From Candidatus Aalborgicola danicus (GTDB lineage: Bacteria; Pseudomonadota; Gammaproteobacteria; Burkholderiales; Burkholderiaceae_C): a stretch of DNA of 64,000 nucleotides. Position numbers and translations under genes: made by a program. The stretch covers positions 233,726 through 297,725 of the forward strand of contig JADJBC010000007.1 of assembly GCA_016703945.1 (NCBI GenBank), written 5' to 3'. Below are positions 25,334 through 33,185 of this stretch, piece by piece; the stretch's first letter is position 1; each line of letters begins with the position of its first letter. The notes under the pieces are model-generated. The model was given only the letters and a program-made list of their open reading frames with translations. It was not told where the DNA came from and searched no databases.

Positions 25334-25761
25334 AAACAATTGACGCAACTTTCAACGACAGCTATCAGGACCGACTGGGCCGCACCATTGCGGCACATTT
25401 GTCGGATGCCTCACACGATCTACCCAACGACATTTCCGAGCGTCTGAAGGCAGCCCGCATGCAGGCGCTGGCAAAACGCAAAGTCGTCAAGTTGCAGACA
25501 GCTTCGAACGTCAACACGAACGGCGGAAGTGCAACCTTGAATCATAGTAGTTCCAATAACAACCTTTGGACCCGTTTGGGAGCCTTCCTTCCGCTGGTTG
25601 CTTTGGTTATCGGTTTGCTTGCCATTGCAGTGGTTCAAGAACAGCGTCGTGTTGACGAACTTGCCGAGGTCGATATGGAACTGTTGGTGGACGAATTGCC
25701 ACCTGCAGCCTACACCGATCCCGGCTTTCTTCACTACCTGAATGCAAATCGTCGCGACTAG
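25330..25761 (+). CDS. DUF3619 membrane protein, possible anti-sigma factor
   Basis: 143 aa. The N-terminal soluble region (RLGRTIAAHLSDASHDLPNDISERLKAARMQAL) lies before one membrane helix (FLPLVALVIGLLAIAVV). A short periplasmic end (ELLVDELPPAAYTDPGFLHYLNA) follows. The topology is that of single-pass anti-sigma factors. Its translation is coupled to the sigma factor by an ATGA overlap. The role is inferred from context. Confidence 0.75.
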   Translation: MKTIDATFNDSYQDRLGRTIAAHLSDASHDLPNDISERLKAARMQALAKRKVVKLQTASNVNTNGGSATLNHSSSNNNLWTRLGAFLPLVALVIGLLAIAVVQEQRRVDELAEVDMELLVDELPPAAYTDPGFLHYLNANRRD

Positions 25762-26549
25762 TGCTGACGTTGGAACCCATGCCCTTCGTCGATTCAGCGC
25801 GCAACGACTCACAGCGTCACGCACCCTATAGCCTCCAAATTGTGTTGGTTAGGCTTTCGCTGTGTTTAACTTTCTCCCTGGCATCGATTTCCTGCTCGCA
25901 ACAAACAGCCGATAGCGGCACTGTCAATCCTGCGCAGGGTGCATCAGCGCCCGCTGCCGGGGTGTTGATCGCTGGTCCGAAGTGGCACGATTTGACCCAA
26001 GCACAGCGGCTCATTCTGAAACCCTTGACCACCACGTGGGATTCTCTTGACGGAACCAGCAAGAGCAAGTGGATTGCGATTGCACTGAGTTATCCGTCGC
26101 GCAGTCCGGCCGAACAACAAAGAATGCAGGAGCGCATGGTTGAGTGGGCTGCCTTAACCCCAGCCGCGCGGGAGCGGGCTCGTCTCAACTTTGCCGGGAC
26201 CAAGAAACTGTCCTCGGCCGAACGCGCGGCCGATTGGGAAGCCTACCAAGGCCTTAGCTCACAGGAAAAAAAGGCTTTTGCAAAAGTGGCAACCGACCAC
26301 CCGTCCGGGGCAGCCGTTGCAACCACCACCGTTCAGCGAGACAAGCTGACGCCCGTTCCGGTGACACGCCATACGCCGGTCAACGATGAGGCTACCGTTG
26401 CCGCCAGACCCAGCCTCAATCCAAGGACATTGCTTCCGACACCGCCCGCGCTGCCAGAGCCAATAGTTGCGCCTGCAGCCGTGCCCGCGAGCGCTCAAGA
26501 GGGATCGTCCAACGGTCAGTTGCTGGACAAGAGTCTAACGATCAACTGA
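25761..26549 (+). CDS. DUF3106 lipoprotein-like protein
   Basis: 262 aa. Hydrophobic N-terminal segment ending in SISCSQQ (lipobox-like), a Pro/Ala linker, then a DUF3106 domain built of short helical repeats (WHDLTQAQRLILKPLTTTWDSL, WAALTPAARERARLNFAG, YQGLSSQEKKAFAKVA). A Pro/Val-rich tail follows. The third gene of the sigma factor locus, it starts one base beyond the DUF3619 stop. Function unknown. ATG 25779 is an alternative start. Confidence 0.75.
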   Translation: MLTLEPMPFVDSARNDSQRHAPYSLQIVLVRLSLCLTFSLASISCSQQTADSGTVNPAQGASAPAAGVLIAGPKWHDLTQAQRLILKPLTTTWDSLDGTSKSKWIAIALSYPSRSPAEQQRMQERMVEWAALTPAARERARLNFAGTKKLSSAERAADWEAYQGLSSQEKKAFAKVATDHPSGAAVATTTVQRDKLTPVPVTRHTPVNDEATVAARPSLNPRTLLPTPPALPEPIVAPAAVPASAQEGSSNGQLLDKSLTIN

Positions 26550-26628
26550 GTAGGACGCGACCCCCTACCGGCAGGCAAGGCAGGAGTCAGTGTGCACCTA
26601 CAATGCCGGACCATTCTGGCTCCCTACG

Positions 26629-27123
26629 ATGCAACTTGAAATGACCACCCCTGGATTATGGCGCCGTATGGCGTGTTGGCTGTATGAGGGCATGCTGCTG
26701 TTTGGCGTGTTATTCCTTGCTGGTTACCTATTCAGCACATTGAGCCAGACCCGCAACGCGCTGGACAACCGCAACGCCCTGCAGGCCTTCATCTTTGTGA
26801 TCTTTGGCATTTATTTTGTGTGGTTCTGGGCCAAGGGCCAGACCCTGGCCATGAAAACCTGGAACATCCGCGTCGTCGGCAGCGACGGCAAGGCCATCAG
26901 CCAATTGCGCGCCCTGGGGCGCTATGCCTTGAGCTGGCTGTGGTTTTTGCCGCCCCTGATGGCTTTGTCACCTTTTCAACTCAGCGGTGGTGAGTCGGTC
27001 GTCATCATCATCGGCTGGGTCGTCGTCTGGGCATTGCTCAGCCGCTTCCACCCGCAGGGCCAGTTCTGGCACGATGCACTGGCGGGCACCCGCCTGATCA
27101 CATCGCAGCCCCTGAGCCGCTAA
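26629..27123 (+). CDS. RDD-family membrane protein
   Basis: About 164 aa. RDD domain: LWRRMACWLYEGMLLFGVLFLAGYLF (first helix), a second helix (AFIFVIFGIYFVWFW), AKGQTLAMKTWNIRVVG (core motif) and a third helix pair, ending in QFWHDALAGTRLI. Start ATG 26629 is chosen as the first plausible ATG before the domain. 26641 is also possible. Fourth gene of the sigma factor locus, about 80 bp downstream of DUF3106. Confidence 0.8.
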   Translation: MQLEMTTPGLWRRMACWLYEGMLLFGVLFLAGYLFSTLSQTRNALDNRNALQAFIFVIFGIYFVWFWAKGQTLAMKTWNIRVVGSDGKAISQLRALGRYALSWLWFLPPLMALSPFQLSGGESVVIIIGWVVVWALLSRFHPQGQFWHDALAGTRLITSQPLSR

Positions 27124-27137
27124 AACGCCCTTATTCC

Positions 27138-27533
27138 GTGCAACCCACCGATTCCACGACCCCAGTCAATCCACAAAAGGACCGCAAGGGCCTGAGCCGC
27201 GTCTGGCACGCCACTGGCTACTCGCTGGCGGGCCTGCGCGCCGGCTGGAGCGAGACCGCCTTTCGCCAGGAAGCTATTGCAGCTTTCGTTCTGATTCCTG
27301 CCGCCTTTTGGCTAGGCCAAACCTGGATGGAAACCGCCCTGCTGGCCGTCAGTGTCGTCATGGTGATGGTGGTGGAACTGCTCAACACAGCTGTGGAAAC
27401 CGCCATTGACCGCATTGGGCCGGAATGGCACGACCTCTCCAAGCGCGCCAAGGATATGGGCAGTGCGGCAGTCTTGCTGAGCCTGCTGCTATGTCTGGGC
27501 ATTTGGGTGGCAGCGCTGGTCCAACGCTTCTAA
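27138..27533 (+). CDS. dgkA: Diacylglycerol kinase
   Basis: Small trimeric inner-membrane kinase that phosphorylates diacylglycerol to phosphatidate. 131 aa with a 20-residue hydrophilic N-terminus. The catalytic motif VELLNTAVETAIDRIGPEWHDLSKRAKDMGSAAV is complete, including the key Glu and Asn residues. Three membrane helices. Start GTG 27138. Its tail is convergent with glnB. Confidence 0.92.
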   Translation: MQPTDSTTPVNPQKDRKGLSRVWHATGYSLAGLRAGWSETAFRQEAIAAFVLIPAAFWLGQTWMETALLAVSVVMVMVVELLNTAVETAIDRIGPEWHDLSKRAKDMGSAAVLLSLLLCLGIWVAALVQRF

Positions 27534-27568
27534 CGGCAAGACGAGGGCCGCTAAGAGCCCTCTTGCGA

Positions 27569-27907
27569 TCAGACGGCGGACTCGTCCTGCTCACCAGTGC
27601 GAATACGCACCACGCGCTCCACGCTGGTGACAAAAATCTTGCCATCACCAATCTTGCCGGTGTGCGCCGCCTTGACGATGGCGTCCACGCAACGGTCCAC
27701 GTCCTCCGACTTCACGACCACCTCGACCTTGACCTTGGGCAAGAAATCAACCACGTATTCGGCGCCGCGGTACAACTCGGTATGGCCCTTCTGGCGGCCA
27801 AAACCTTTCACTTCGGTAACAGTCAGTCCAGTTACGCCACATTCGGCCAGCGCCTCACGCACTTCTTCGAGTTTGAATGGTTTGACGATGGCGGTGATTT
27901 GTTTCAT
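27569..27907 (-). CDS. glnB: Nitrogen regulatory protein P-II
   Basis: 112-aa trimeric signal protein that senses 2-oxoglutarate, ATP/ADP and glutamine (through uridylylation) and regulates NtrB, GlnE and AmtB. The T-loop Tyr51 lies in TELYRGAEYVVDF. The B and C loop motifs GDGKIFV and RIRTGE are present. Start ATG 27907 is standard. Downstream of nadE on the same strand, separated by two hairpin repeats. The nadE-glnB order is usual in betaproteobacteria. Confidence 0.95.
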   Translation of the reverse strand: MKQITAIVKPFKLEEVREALAECGVTGLTVTEVKGFGRQKGHTELYRGAEYVVDFLPKVKVEVVVKSEDVDRCVDAIVKAAHTGKIGDGKIFVTSVERVVRIRTGEQDESAV

Positions 27908-27929
27908 ATGGCTCCTATCTAATCAGTTG

Positions 27930-28026
27930 AGGACAGAGCTGCGCTACGCTTCGGTCTGTCCCGCAAGTCTCAGGATAGTCGAGGACAGAGCTTGCTTCGC
28001 TGCGGTCTGTCCCGCAAGTCTCAGGC
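27930..28026. repeat. Two tandem hairpin repeats of about 45 bp
   Basis: Copies at 27930-27975 and 27982-28026 share gaggacagagct and cggtctgtcccgcaagtctcagg. Each can fold (ggacaga/tctgtcc). They lie between nadE and glnB and may act as a transcript stabiliser or weak terminator. Confidence 0.85.
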
Positions 28027-28028
28027 CG

Positions 28029-29705
28029 TCAGGCACGAAAACGGTTGGTTATAGGATAACGCCAATCCTTGCCGAAGCTCCGATGGGTCACCCTAATCCC
28101 GACTGGAGACTGGCGGCGCTTGTATTCGTTGAGTTTGATCAGCCGCGTCACCTTCTCCACATCCGCCTGGGCGAAACCCGCCGCCACGATGGTGGCGATG
28201 CTCTGGTCGTTTTCCATGTAGCGGTCGATGATGGCATCCAGCACCTCGTAGGGCGGCAGGCTGTCCTGGTCAACCTGGTTAGGGCGCAACTCGGCGCTGG
28301 GTGGGCGCGTGATGATGCGCTCGGGTATGGGGCTTGCACCGGTACCGTAAGGGTCGTGGGCATTGCGCCAGTGCGCCATCTTGAAGACCAACGTCTTCGC
28401 CAGGTCCTTGATGACGGCAAAACCGCCGGCCATGTCGCCGTACAGCGTGCAGTAGCCGGTGGCCATCTCGGACTTGTTGCCGGTGGTCAGCACAATGCTG
28501 CCGAATTTGTTGGAGAGCGCCATCAGCAACGTGCCGCGGATGCGGGCCTGGATGTTCTCCTCCGTCGTGTCTTCGGCCCGGCCGGCAAACTCCGCCGCCA
28601 GCGAGGCTTTGAACGCTTCAAACTGGGGCACGATCGAAATCTCGTCGTAGCGCACACCCATGCGCTGCGCCATCTCTCGGGCGTCCAGCCAGCTGATGTC
28701 GGCCGTGTAGGGCGACGGCATCATCACCGCGCGCACCTTGTCGGCGCCCAGCGCATCCACGGCAATCGCCAGCACCAGGGCCGAGTCGATGCCACCGGAC
28801 AGGCCCAGGATGGCGCCCGGAAAGCCGTTCTTGCCCACGTAATCGCGCACACCCAGCACCAACGCATCCCACAGGTCCTGCTCCGGCGTGCGAACTGGCT
28901 CCACGCTTGCTACGATTTTTGTAGCTGTCTGTTCAGTATCCACGAGGACTACAAAGCTATTTTCCTTGAAGCTCGGGGCGCGGCCGGCCACCGTGCCATC
29001 GGCATCCAGCGCAAACGAGTGGCCTTCGAACACCACCTCGTCCTGGCCACCGACCAAGTGCGCATAGACCAGCGGCAGGCCGGTCTGTTGCACCCGCTGG
29101 CGCATCATGTCCTCGCGCTCATAGCCTTTGCCCACGTGGAAGGGCGAGGCATTGATCACCGCCAGCATCTGTGCCCCGGCCTCCTGGGCCAGGCGGGCTG
29201 GCTGCTCAAACCAGGCGTCCTCACAAATCAGCAGGCCGACGCGGATGCGTGCGCCTTCCACCCCGGCATCAAACACGCAGACACCGTCACCGGGCGTGAA
29301 ATAGCGCCGCTCATCAAACACCTGGTAATTGGGCAACTCGCGCTTGGCATAGGTGGCCACCACCTTGCCTTCGCGCAGCACGCTGGCCGCGTTGAAGCGC
29401 TTTTGCACGGCGACCGAGCGCGTGCGGCTGTCGCCACCCGTGGGGTGGCCAACCACCACGGTCATGTCCTTTAACCCGGCCAGAGCGTGGGCCACGGTTT
29501 TCACGGCATCATCGCAGGCATGGATGAACGCCGGGCGCAGGAAAAGATCTTCGGCGGCATAGCCACAAATCGACAACTCAGGGGTCAGCAACATCCGTGC
29601 GCCATCGGCATAGGCGTCCTTGGCGGCGGTGATGATTTTTTGGGCATTGCCCTCCAGATCACCCACAATGAAATTGAGTTGCGCAACGCACAGTTTGAGA
29701 GTCAT
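28029..29705 (-). CDS. nadE: Glutamine-dependent NAD+ synthetase
   Basis: Amidates NaAD to NAD+ using glutamine. 558 aa, two domains. The N-terminal nitrilase-like glutaminase has Glu in LLTPELSICGY, Lys in AKRELPNYQVF and the catalytic Cys in LLICEDAWF. The C-terminal synthetase has the P-loop LGLSGGIDSALVLAIA and LTTGNKSEMATGYCTLYGD. Between the domains lies a copy of the dispersed repeat (28907-28964), translated as part of the linker (NSFVVLVDTEQTATKIVASV). Homologues are expected to have shorter or different linkers there. Confidence 0.95.
   Translation of the reverse strand: MTLKLCVAQLNFIVGDLEGNAQKIITAAKDAYADGARMLLTPELSICGYAAEDLFLRPAFIHACDDAVKTVAHALAGLKDMTVVVGHPTGGDSRTRSVAVQKRFNAASVLREGKVVATYAKRELPNYQVFDERRYFTPGDGVCVFDAGVEGARIRVGLLICEDAWFEQPARLAQEAGAQMLAVINASPFHVGKGYEREDMMRQRVQQTGLPLVYAHLVGGQDEVVFEGHSFALDADGTVAGRAPSFKENSFVVLVDTEQTATKIVASVEPVRTPEQDLWDALVLGVRDYVGKNGFPGAILGLSGGIDSALVLAIAVDALGADKVRAVMMPSPYTADISWLDAREMAQRMGVRYDEISIVPQFEAFKASLAAEFAGRAEDTTEENIQARIRGTLLMALSNKFGSIVLTTGNKSEMATGYCTLYGDMAGGFAVIKDLAKTLVFKMAHWRNAHDPYGTGASPIPERIITRPPSAELRPNQVDQDSLPPYEVLDAIIDRYMENDQSIATIVAAGFAQADVEKVTRLIKLNEYKRRQSPVGIRVTHRSFGKDWRYPITNRFRA
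28907..28964 (+). repeat. Dispersed about 55-bp repeat, copy 4, inside nadE
   Basis: Forward orientation (antisense to nadE): ttgctacgatttttgtagct, then tatccacgaggactacaaag. It falls in the linker between the glutaminase and synthetase domains and keeps the frame open. Confidence 0.65.
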
Positions 29706-30297
29706 GAACCAGGAATTTTTCGTTAATCGCAGCCCCTCGGGGGCAGTGCCTGCGCACGGGGTGCGCCATGGCTGAGGATTATGTCATTCGGGTGACAACC
29801 TCGCCGCTGGAGGTCGACGCCGTCGCTTGGGACGCCCTGCTGCAAACCCAAGCCAACCCCAGCCCCTTCATGCGCCACGCCTACCTGGCCGCACTGCACA
29901 GCAGCGGCAGCGCCAACGCGAAAACCGGTTGGAAACCCCACTTCTTCACGCTTTATCAAGAGGACAAACTGGTCGCGGCCTGCGCTATCTACGAGAAGGC
30001 TCACTCCTACGGCGAATACGTGTTCGACTGGGCCTGGGCCAACGCCTACGCACAACACGGCCTGCCCTACTACCCCAAGGCCGTAGCCGCCGTGCCATTC
30101 ACGCCCGTGCCCGGTGCGCGGCTGATGGCGCGCACGTCTGAAGCGCGTGGGGCCCTGCTGCAGGCATTACTGCAATGGTGCGAACAGAGCGGCATGTCGT
30201 CCCTGCACCTGCTGTTTGTGGACGACGCCGATGCCGCCGCCTGCGAACAGGCTGGCCTGATGCTGCGGCACACAGTGCAATTCCATTGGAAAACATT

Positions 30298-30396
30298 GCC
30301 CCCACGCTTTCGCACTGCTCCCCGAGGGGGGGCCTGGGGGGCCCGGCGGCGGAACCTCCCCCCGGCCCCGCTGCGCGTGGTTCGCTGCCTTTTCGC
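30298..30396 (+). repeat. GC-rich dispersed repeat, copy in GNAT-like gene
   Basis: Begins ccccacgctttcgcactgct and continues through long G and C runs to ggcccggcggcgg. Similar to 38091-38160 between hpnD and hpnE (shared: cccacgctt...cactgc, cccc(g/a)agggggg, gg(c/g)ggcccggcggc). The runs make it prone to sequencing error. Confidence 0.6.
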
Positions 30397-30668
30397 GACT
30401 TCGACGCCTTCCTGATGTCCCTGTCGCAGGAGAAGCGCAAGAAGATCCGCCAGGAACGCCGCAAGGTGCTTGACGCCGGCGTGACTTTCCGCTGGTCCCT
30501 GGGCCGCGACATCAGCCAGCCAGACTGGGATTTCTTCTACCGCTGCTACGAACGCACGTACCTGGAACACGGCAACGCCCCCTACCTGAACCGTGACTTC
30601 TTTAAGCGCATGGCCGACACCATGCCCGACCACTGGCTGCTGTTCACCGCCGAGCGCAACGGACACCC

Positions 30669-30729
30669 AATTGCTACCAGTTTGATAGCGCTAGACGATT
30701 ATTCCACGAGGGCTGGCGACCAAAACACT
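30669..30729 (+). repeat. Dispersed about 55-bp repeat, copy 5, inside GNAT-like gene
   Basis: Forward: attgctaccagtttgatagc, then attattccacgagggctggcgacc. Translated in frame as IALDDYSTRAGDQ. Confidence 0.7.
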
Positions 30730-30732
30730 CAA

Positions 30733-30826
30733 GGAGACTGGGCGGCAGTGCGTTCTGCGCAGGTCAAGGAGGAGCCCGCGCAGCGGGCGGGGGACACGGA
30801 GCAAAACACGGCGCCGCCCAGTCTCC
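30733..30826. repeat. 94-bp element with 14-bp perfect terminal inverted repeats
   Basis: Ends 30733-30746 and 30813-30826 (ggagactgggcggc/gccgcccagtctcc) are perfect inverted repeats. The interior holds a smaller hairpin (cccgcgcagcggg). It looks like a MITE-type insertion in the GNAT-like gene, directly after a copy of the other repeat, and keeps the local frame open. Confidence 0.75.
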
Positions 30827-31270
30827 GAACCACAAGCGAAAAAGTAGCCTACGGCCGCTACTGGGGTGCCCTGGAACGTGTGGATTGCCTGCACTTCGAG
30901 GCCTGCTACTACCAGCCCCTGCAGTGGTGCATAGAACACGGCTACCAGCGCTTTGAAGGCGGCGCCCAGGGCGAGCACAAGATGGCGCGCGCGCTGCTGC
31001 CCGTTAGAACCACCAGCGCCCACTGGCTGGCGCACCCGGCCTTTGCCGACGCCGTGGCGCGGTTTCTGGAGCGCGAAGACCAAGGGATCGGCAACTATCT
31101 GGATAACCTGAAGCAGCGCAGCCCGTTTAGACAAAGCTAACCGATGAAGTCTTTTGATGACAGACCCGCAATTTTGGTCTACAAAAGTGTACTGGTTGAT
31201 CTGGCGCCAGGACCAGACTCCCACAGTTGCGTACCCGATCCATTGCGCAATGATCCAACAACCGCAACCC

Positions 31271-32143
31271 CTATCGCCTCCAAGTCGGCGGCACCATGCG
31301 CCCCCTACGCTGGGCCAGCATCACCATGGCCGTAGTGGCCAGCGCCACCAGTACCAAGTCTACGGCCGAGCCTTCAATGCCAAATGCACCACCGGTCAAC
31401 CAATCAGGTCCGCTGAGTTCGGTAACCAACAAACCCGCTTTCACCTCGTGGCCGGACACCGCCAACGAGAACACGCCATCTTGAAAGAAGTTCCAGCCTG
31501 CATGCAGGGCCGCACACAACCACAGACGTCCCGTCAGCAAAAAGGCCGCGGCGAAGAAAACACCCGCTAACGCGATGTTGGCGATGGCCAGCACGGAGAT
31601 GTTGTCGTTGATCATGTGCATGGCACCAAACACCAGGCCCGACGCGAGTAGCGCCAGCCAACTCCCCACAGACTCCTGCAGAACCCGAAAGAAGATGCCG
31701 CGCATCGCCATTTCCTCAATCAGCCCCACGGTGATGTGCATCAGCAGCGGCAAGGCGATGACGCTACCGGACGCAAGGGACAGCGTGCGCACCCCCCCAA
31801 ACGCCGCGATAGCCGCCACGGAGAGGCAAACCATCAGCCCGCCCAGCACAAAACCTGCGCTGTACTCCCGCAAGGCACCCGGCAACGCCAGTTCGGACAC
31901 CGCACGCTTTTCTATCTTGACGACGTAAAAGGCATACGACAGGCAACCCATGCAGGCCCCAAAAAACTGACCCAGGCGCGAGAACAGTTTTTCTTCGAAA
32001 AAATGGGTGGCTCCAGCCTGGATCAGCAGGAAAGGCACCATAAAAAAAACCAAAGCCAGCACGATGCGGGTCAGCGGAAAGCGCAGGATACGGTGTGCTA
32101 GCGGTACGCCCGTGGCGCCGCCCAAGTCAATGGCAGTGGTCAT
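31271..32143 (-). CDS. CPBP-family intramembrane protease
   Basis: 290 aa, about eight membrane segments. CPBP (Abi) signature: EEMAMRGIFFRVL (EE-x3-R), FGAMHMINDN (H) and LHAGWN (H), the metal-dependent catalytic core of type II CAAX/bacteriocin-immunity proteases. Start ATG 32143 is preferred because AAGGA lies just upstream (taaggaaaat). The gene is divergent from hpnC. Substrate unknown. Confidence 0.85.
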   Translation of the reverse strand: MTTAIDLGGATGVPLAHRILRFPLTRIVLALVFFMVPFLLIQAGATHFFEEKLFSRLGQFFGACMGCLSYAFYVVKIEKRAVSELALPGALREYSAGFVLGGLMVCLSVAAIAAFGGVRTLSLASGSVIALPLLMHITVGLIEEMAMRGIFFRVLQESVGSWLALLASGLVFGAMHMINDNISVLAIANIALAGVFFAAAFLLTGRLWLCAALHAGWNFFQDGVFSLAVSGHEVKAGLLVTELSGPDWLTGGAFGIEGSAVDLVLVALATTAMVMLAQRRGRMVPPTWRR

Positions 32144-32299
32144 ATTTTCCTTACGTGAAACATGGGACGGCATCGGTGCGGATGCAATCGGGTGGGCTCG
32201 ACTGTATTGCGGTCAGCCGGGCGATACCAACACCATGTGACGAAGCGTTGAAAACGGGGCATGGTCTGCACCAACAACTCCCGCTGGCAAAATCCCCCC

Positions 32300-33184
32300 A
32301 TGCATGCCCCCCAGGAAAGTCCCGCCCCCATTACCCATTACGAAAATTTTCCGGTGGCTTCCCTGCTGTGCCCTGCACACTTGCGAGCACCCATCGCCGC
32401 CATCTACCACTTTGCCCGCACCGCAGACGACATTGCCGACGAGGGCGACGCCACGGCACCGCAACGCCTGGATGAACTGAATGCCTATCGGCAAGCCCTC
32501 ATCTCTATCAGCAACAGCAGCCCGCTCGGTAGTTTCGATACCAACACCAACGCGACCGACGCCCGATGGACCCAGGTGTTCAGCCCACTGCAAGTGGTGC
32601 TGCAAACCCACCACCTGCCCACCCAACTGCTGCACGACCTGCTCGACGCTTTTGTCCAAGACACCCGCAAGTCGGCCGCAGCGCAGGGCTACACAACGCA
32701 GGCTGAGCTGATGGACTACTGCCGCCGCTCGGCCAACCCGGTGGGCCGCCTGTTGCTGCACCTGTATGGCGTGACCGATGCGCTGGCCTTGCAGCGCAGC
32801 GACGCCATTTGCAGCGCCCTGCAACTGATCAACTTCTGGCAGGACCTGAGTGTGGACATTCCCCGGGGCCGGTACTATCTGCCGCTTGAAGACTGCAAGC
32901 GTTTTGGTGTGACTTCACACGACATTCTGGCTCGGAACCAAACCCCAGCCGCTACTCAATTGATAGCTGCTTGCGCAGACTCTGCGAGGGCTAGCATGCA
33001 ATTTGGCTTACCACTTGTGCACCAGATACCGGGTCGCGCGGGTTGGGAACTGCGCCTGGTTGTGCAGGGCGGCCTGCGCATTCTGGACAAGATAGCGGCC
33101 CTGAAATTCGCGACCTTGAACCAGCGCCCCACGCTACGATGGTGGGACCTCCCGGTGATGGTATGGCGAGCGATCTGGATGTAA
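32300..33184 (+). CDS. hpnC: Hydroxysqualene synthase
   Basis: HpnC converts presqualene diphosphate to hydroxysqualene in bacterial squalene synthesis (HpnCDE route). About 294 aa. The first Asp-rich motif is ARTADDIADE and the second NFWQDLSVDIPRGRYYLP. A copy of the dispersed repeat near 32949 is translated as ATQLIAACADSARAS before the C-terminal QIPGRAGWELRLVVQGG. Another low-homology stretch (ISISNSSPLGSFDTNTNATD) looks like an insertion too. ATG 32300 gives the usual N-terminus (ITHYENFPVASLLCP). hpnD and hpnE follow 4 kb away. Confidence 0.88.
   Translation: MHAPQESPAPITHYENFPVASLLCPAHLRAPIAAIYHFARTADDIADEGDATAPQRLDELNAYRQALISISNSSPLGSFDTNTNATDARWTQVFSPLQVVLQTHHLPTQLLHDLLDAFVQDTRKSAAAQGYTTQAELMDYCRRSANPVGRLLLHLYGVTDALALQRSDAICSALQLINFWQDLSVDIPRGRYYLPLEDCKRFGVTSHDILARNQTPAATQLIAACADSARASMQFGLPLVHQIPGRAGWELRLVVQGGLRILDKIAALKFATLNQRPTLRWWDLPVMVWRAIWM
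32949..33006 (+). repeat. Dispersed about 55-bp repeat, copy 6, inside hpnC
   Basis: Forward: cgctactcaattgatagctg, then ttgcgcagactctgcgagggctagc. The hpnC frame continues through it. Confidence 0.7.
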
Positions 33185-33185
33185 G

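Larger units (their letters stand above)
29768..31140 (+). pseudogene. GNAT/FemAB-like acyltransferase (DUF482 type), frameshifted and repeat-riddled
   Basis: Peptidogalycan-type acyltransferase family (PF04339-like). The N-terminal half (VAWDALLQTQANPSPFMRHAYLAAL..., CAIYEKAHSYGEYVFDWAWANAY) is in one frame. The C-terminal half (FRDFDAFLMSLSQEKRKKIRQERRKV..., YERTYLEHGNAPYLNRDFFKRMAD, GGAQGEHKMARALLP) is in another. The switch falls in a G/C-homopolymer-rich repeat at 30298-30396, so the shift may be technical. Two more repeats (30669-30729 and 30733-30826) sit in the second half without stopping it. Catalytic residues of this family are not well defined, so activity cannot be judged. Confidence 0.7.

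Noticed and set aside
27272..27300. Possible ninth copy of the 55-bp repeat inside dgkA (gaagctattgcagct)
   Set aside because: The residues encoded (AIAAFVLIPAAF) are normal for DgkA and the rest of the repeat is absent.
27597..29474. Long open frame of 625 codons antisense to nadE and glnB
   Set aside because: Antisense shadow of two conserved genes. GC-rich codon use leaves it open. No homology visible.
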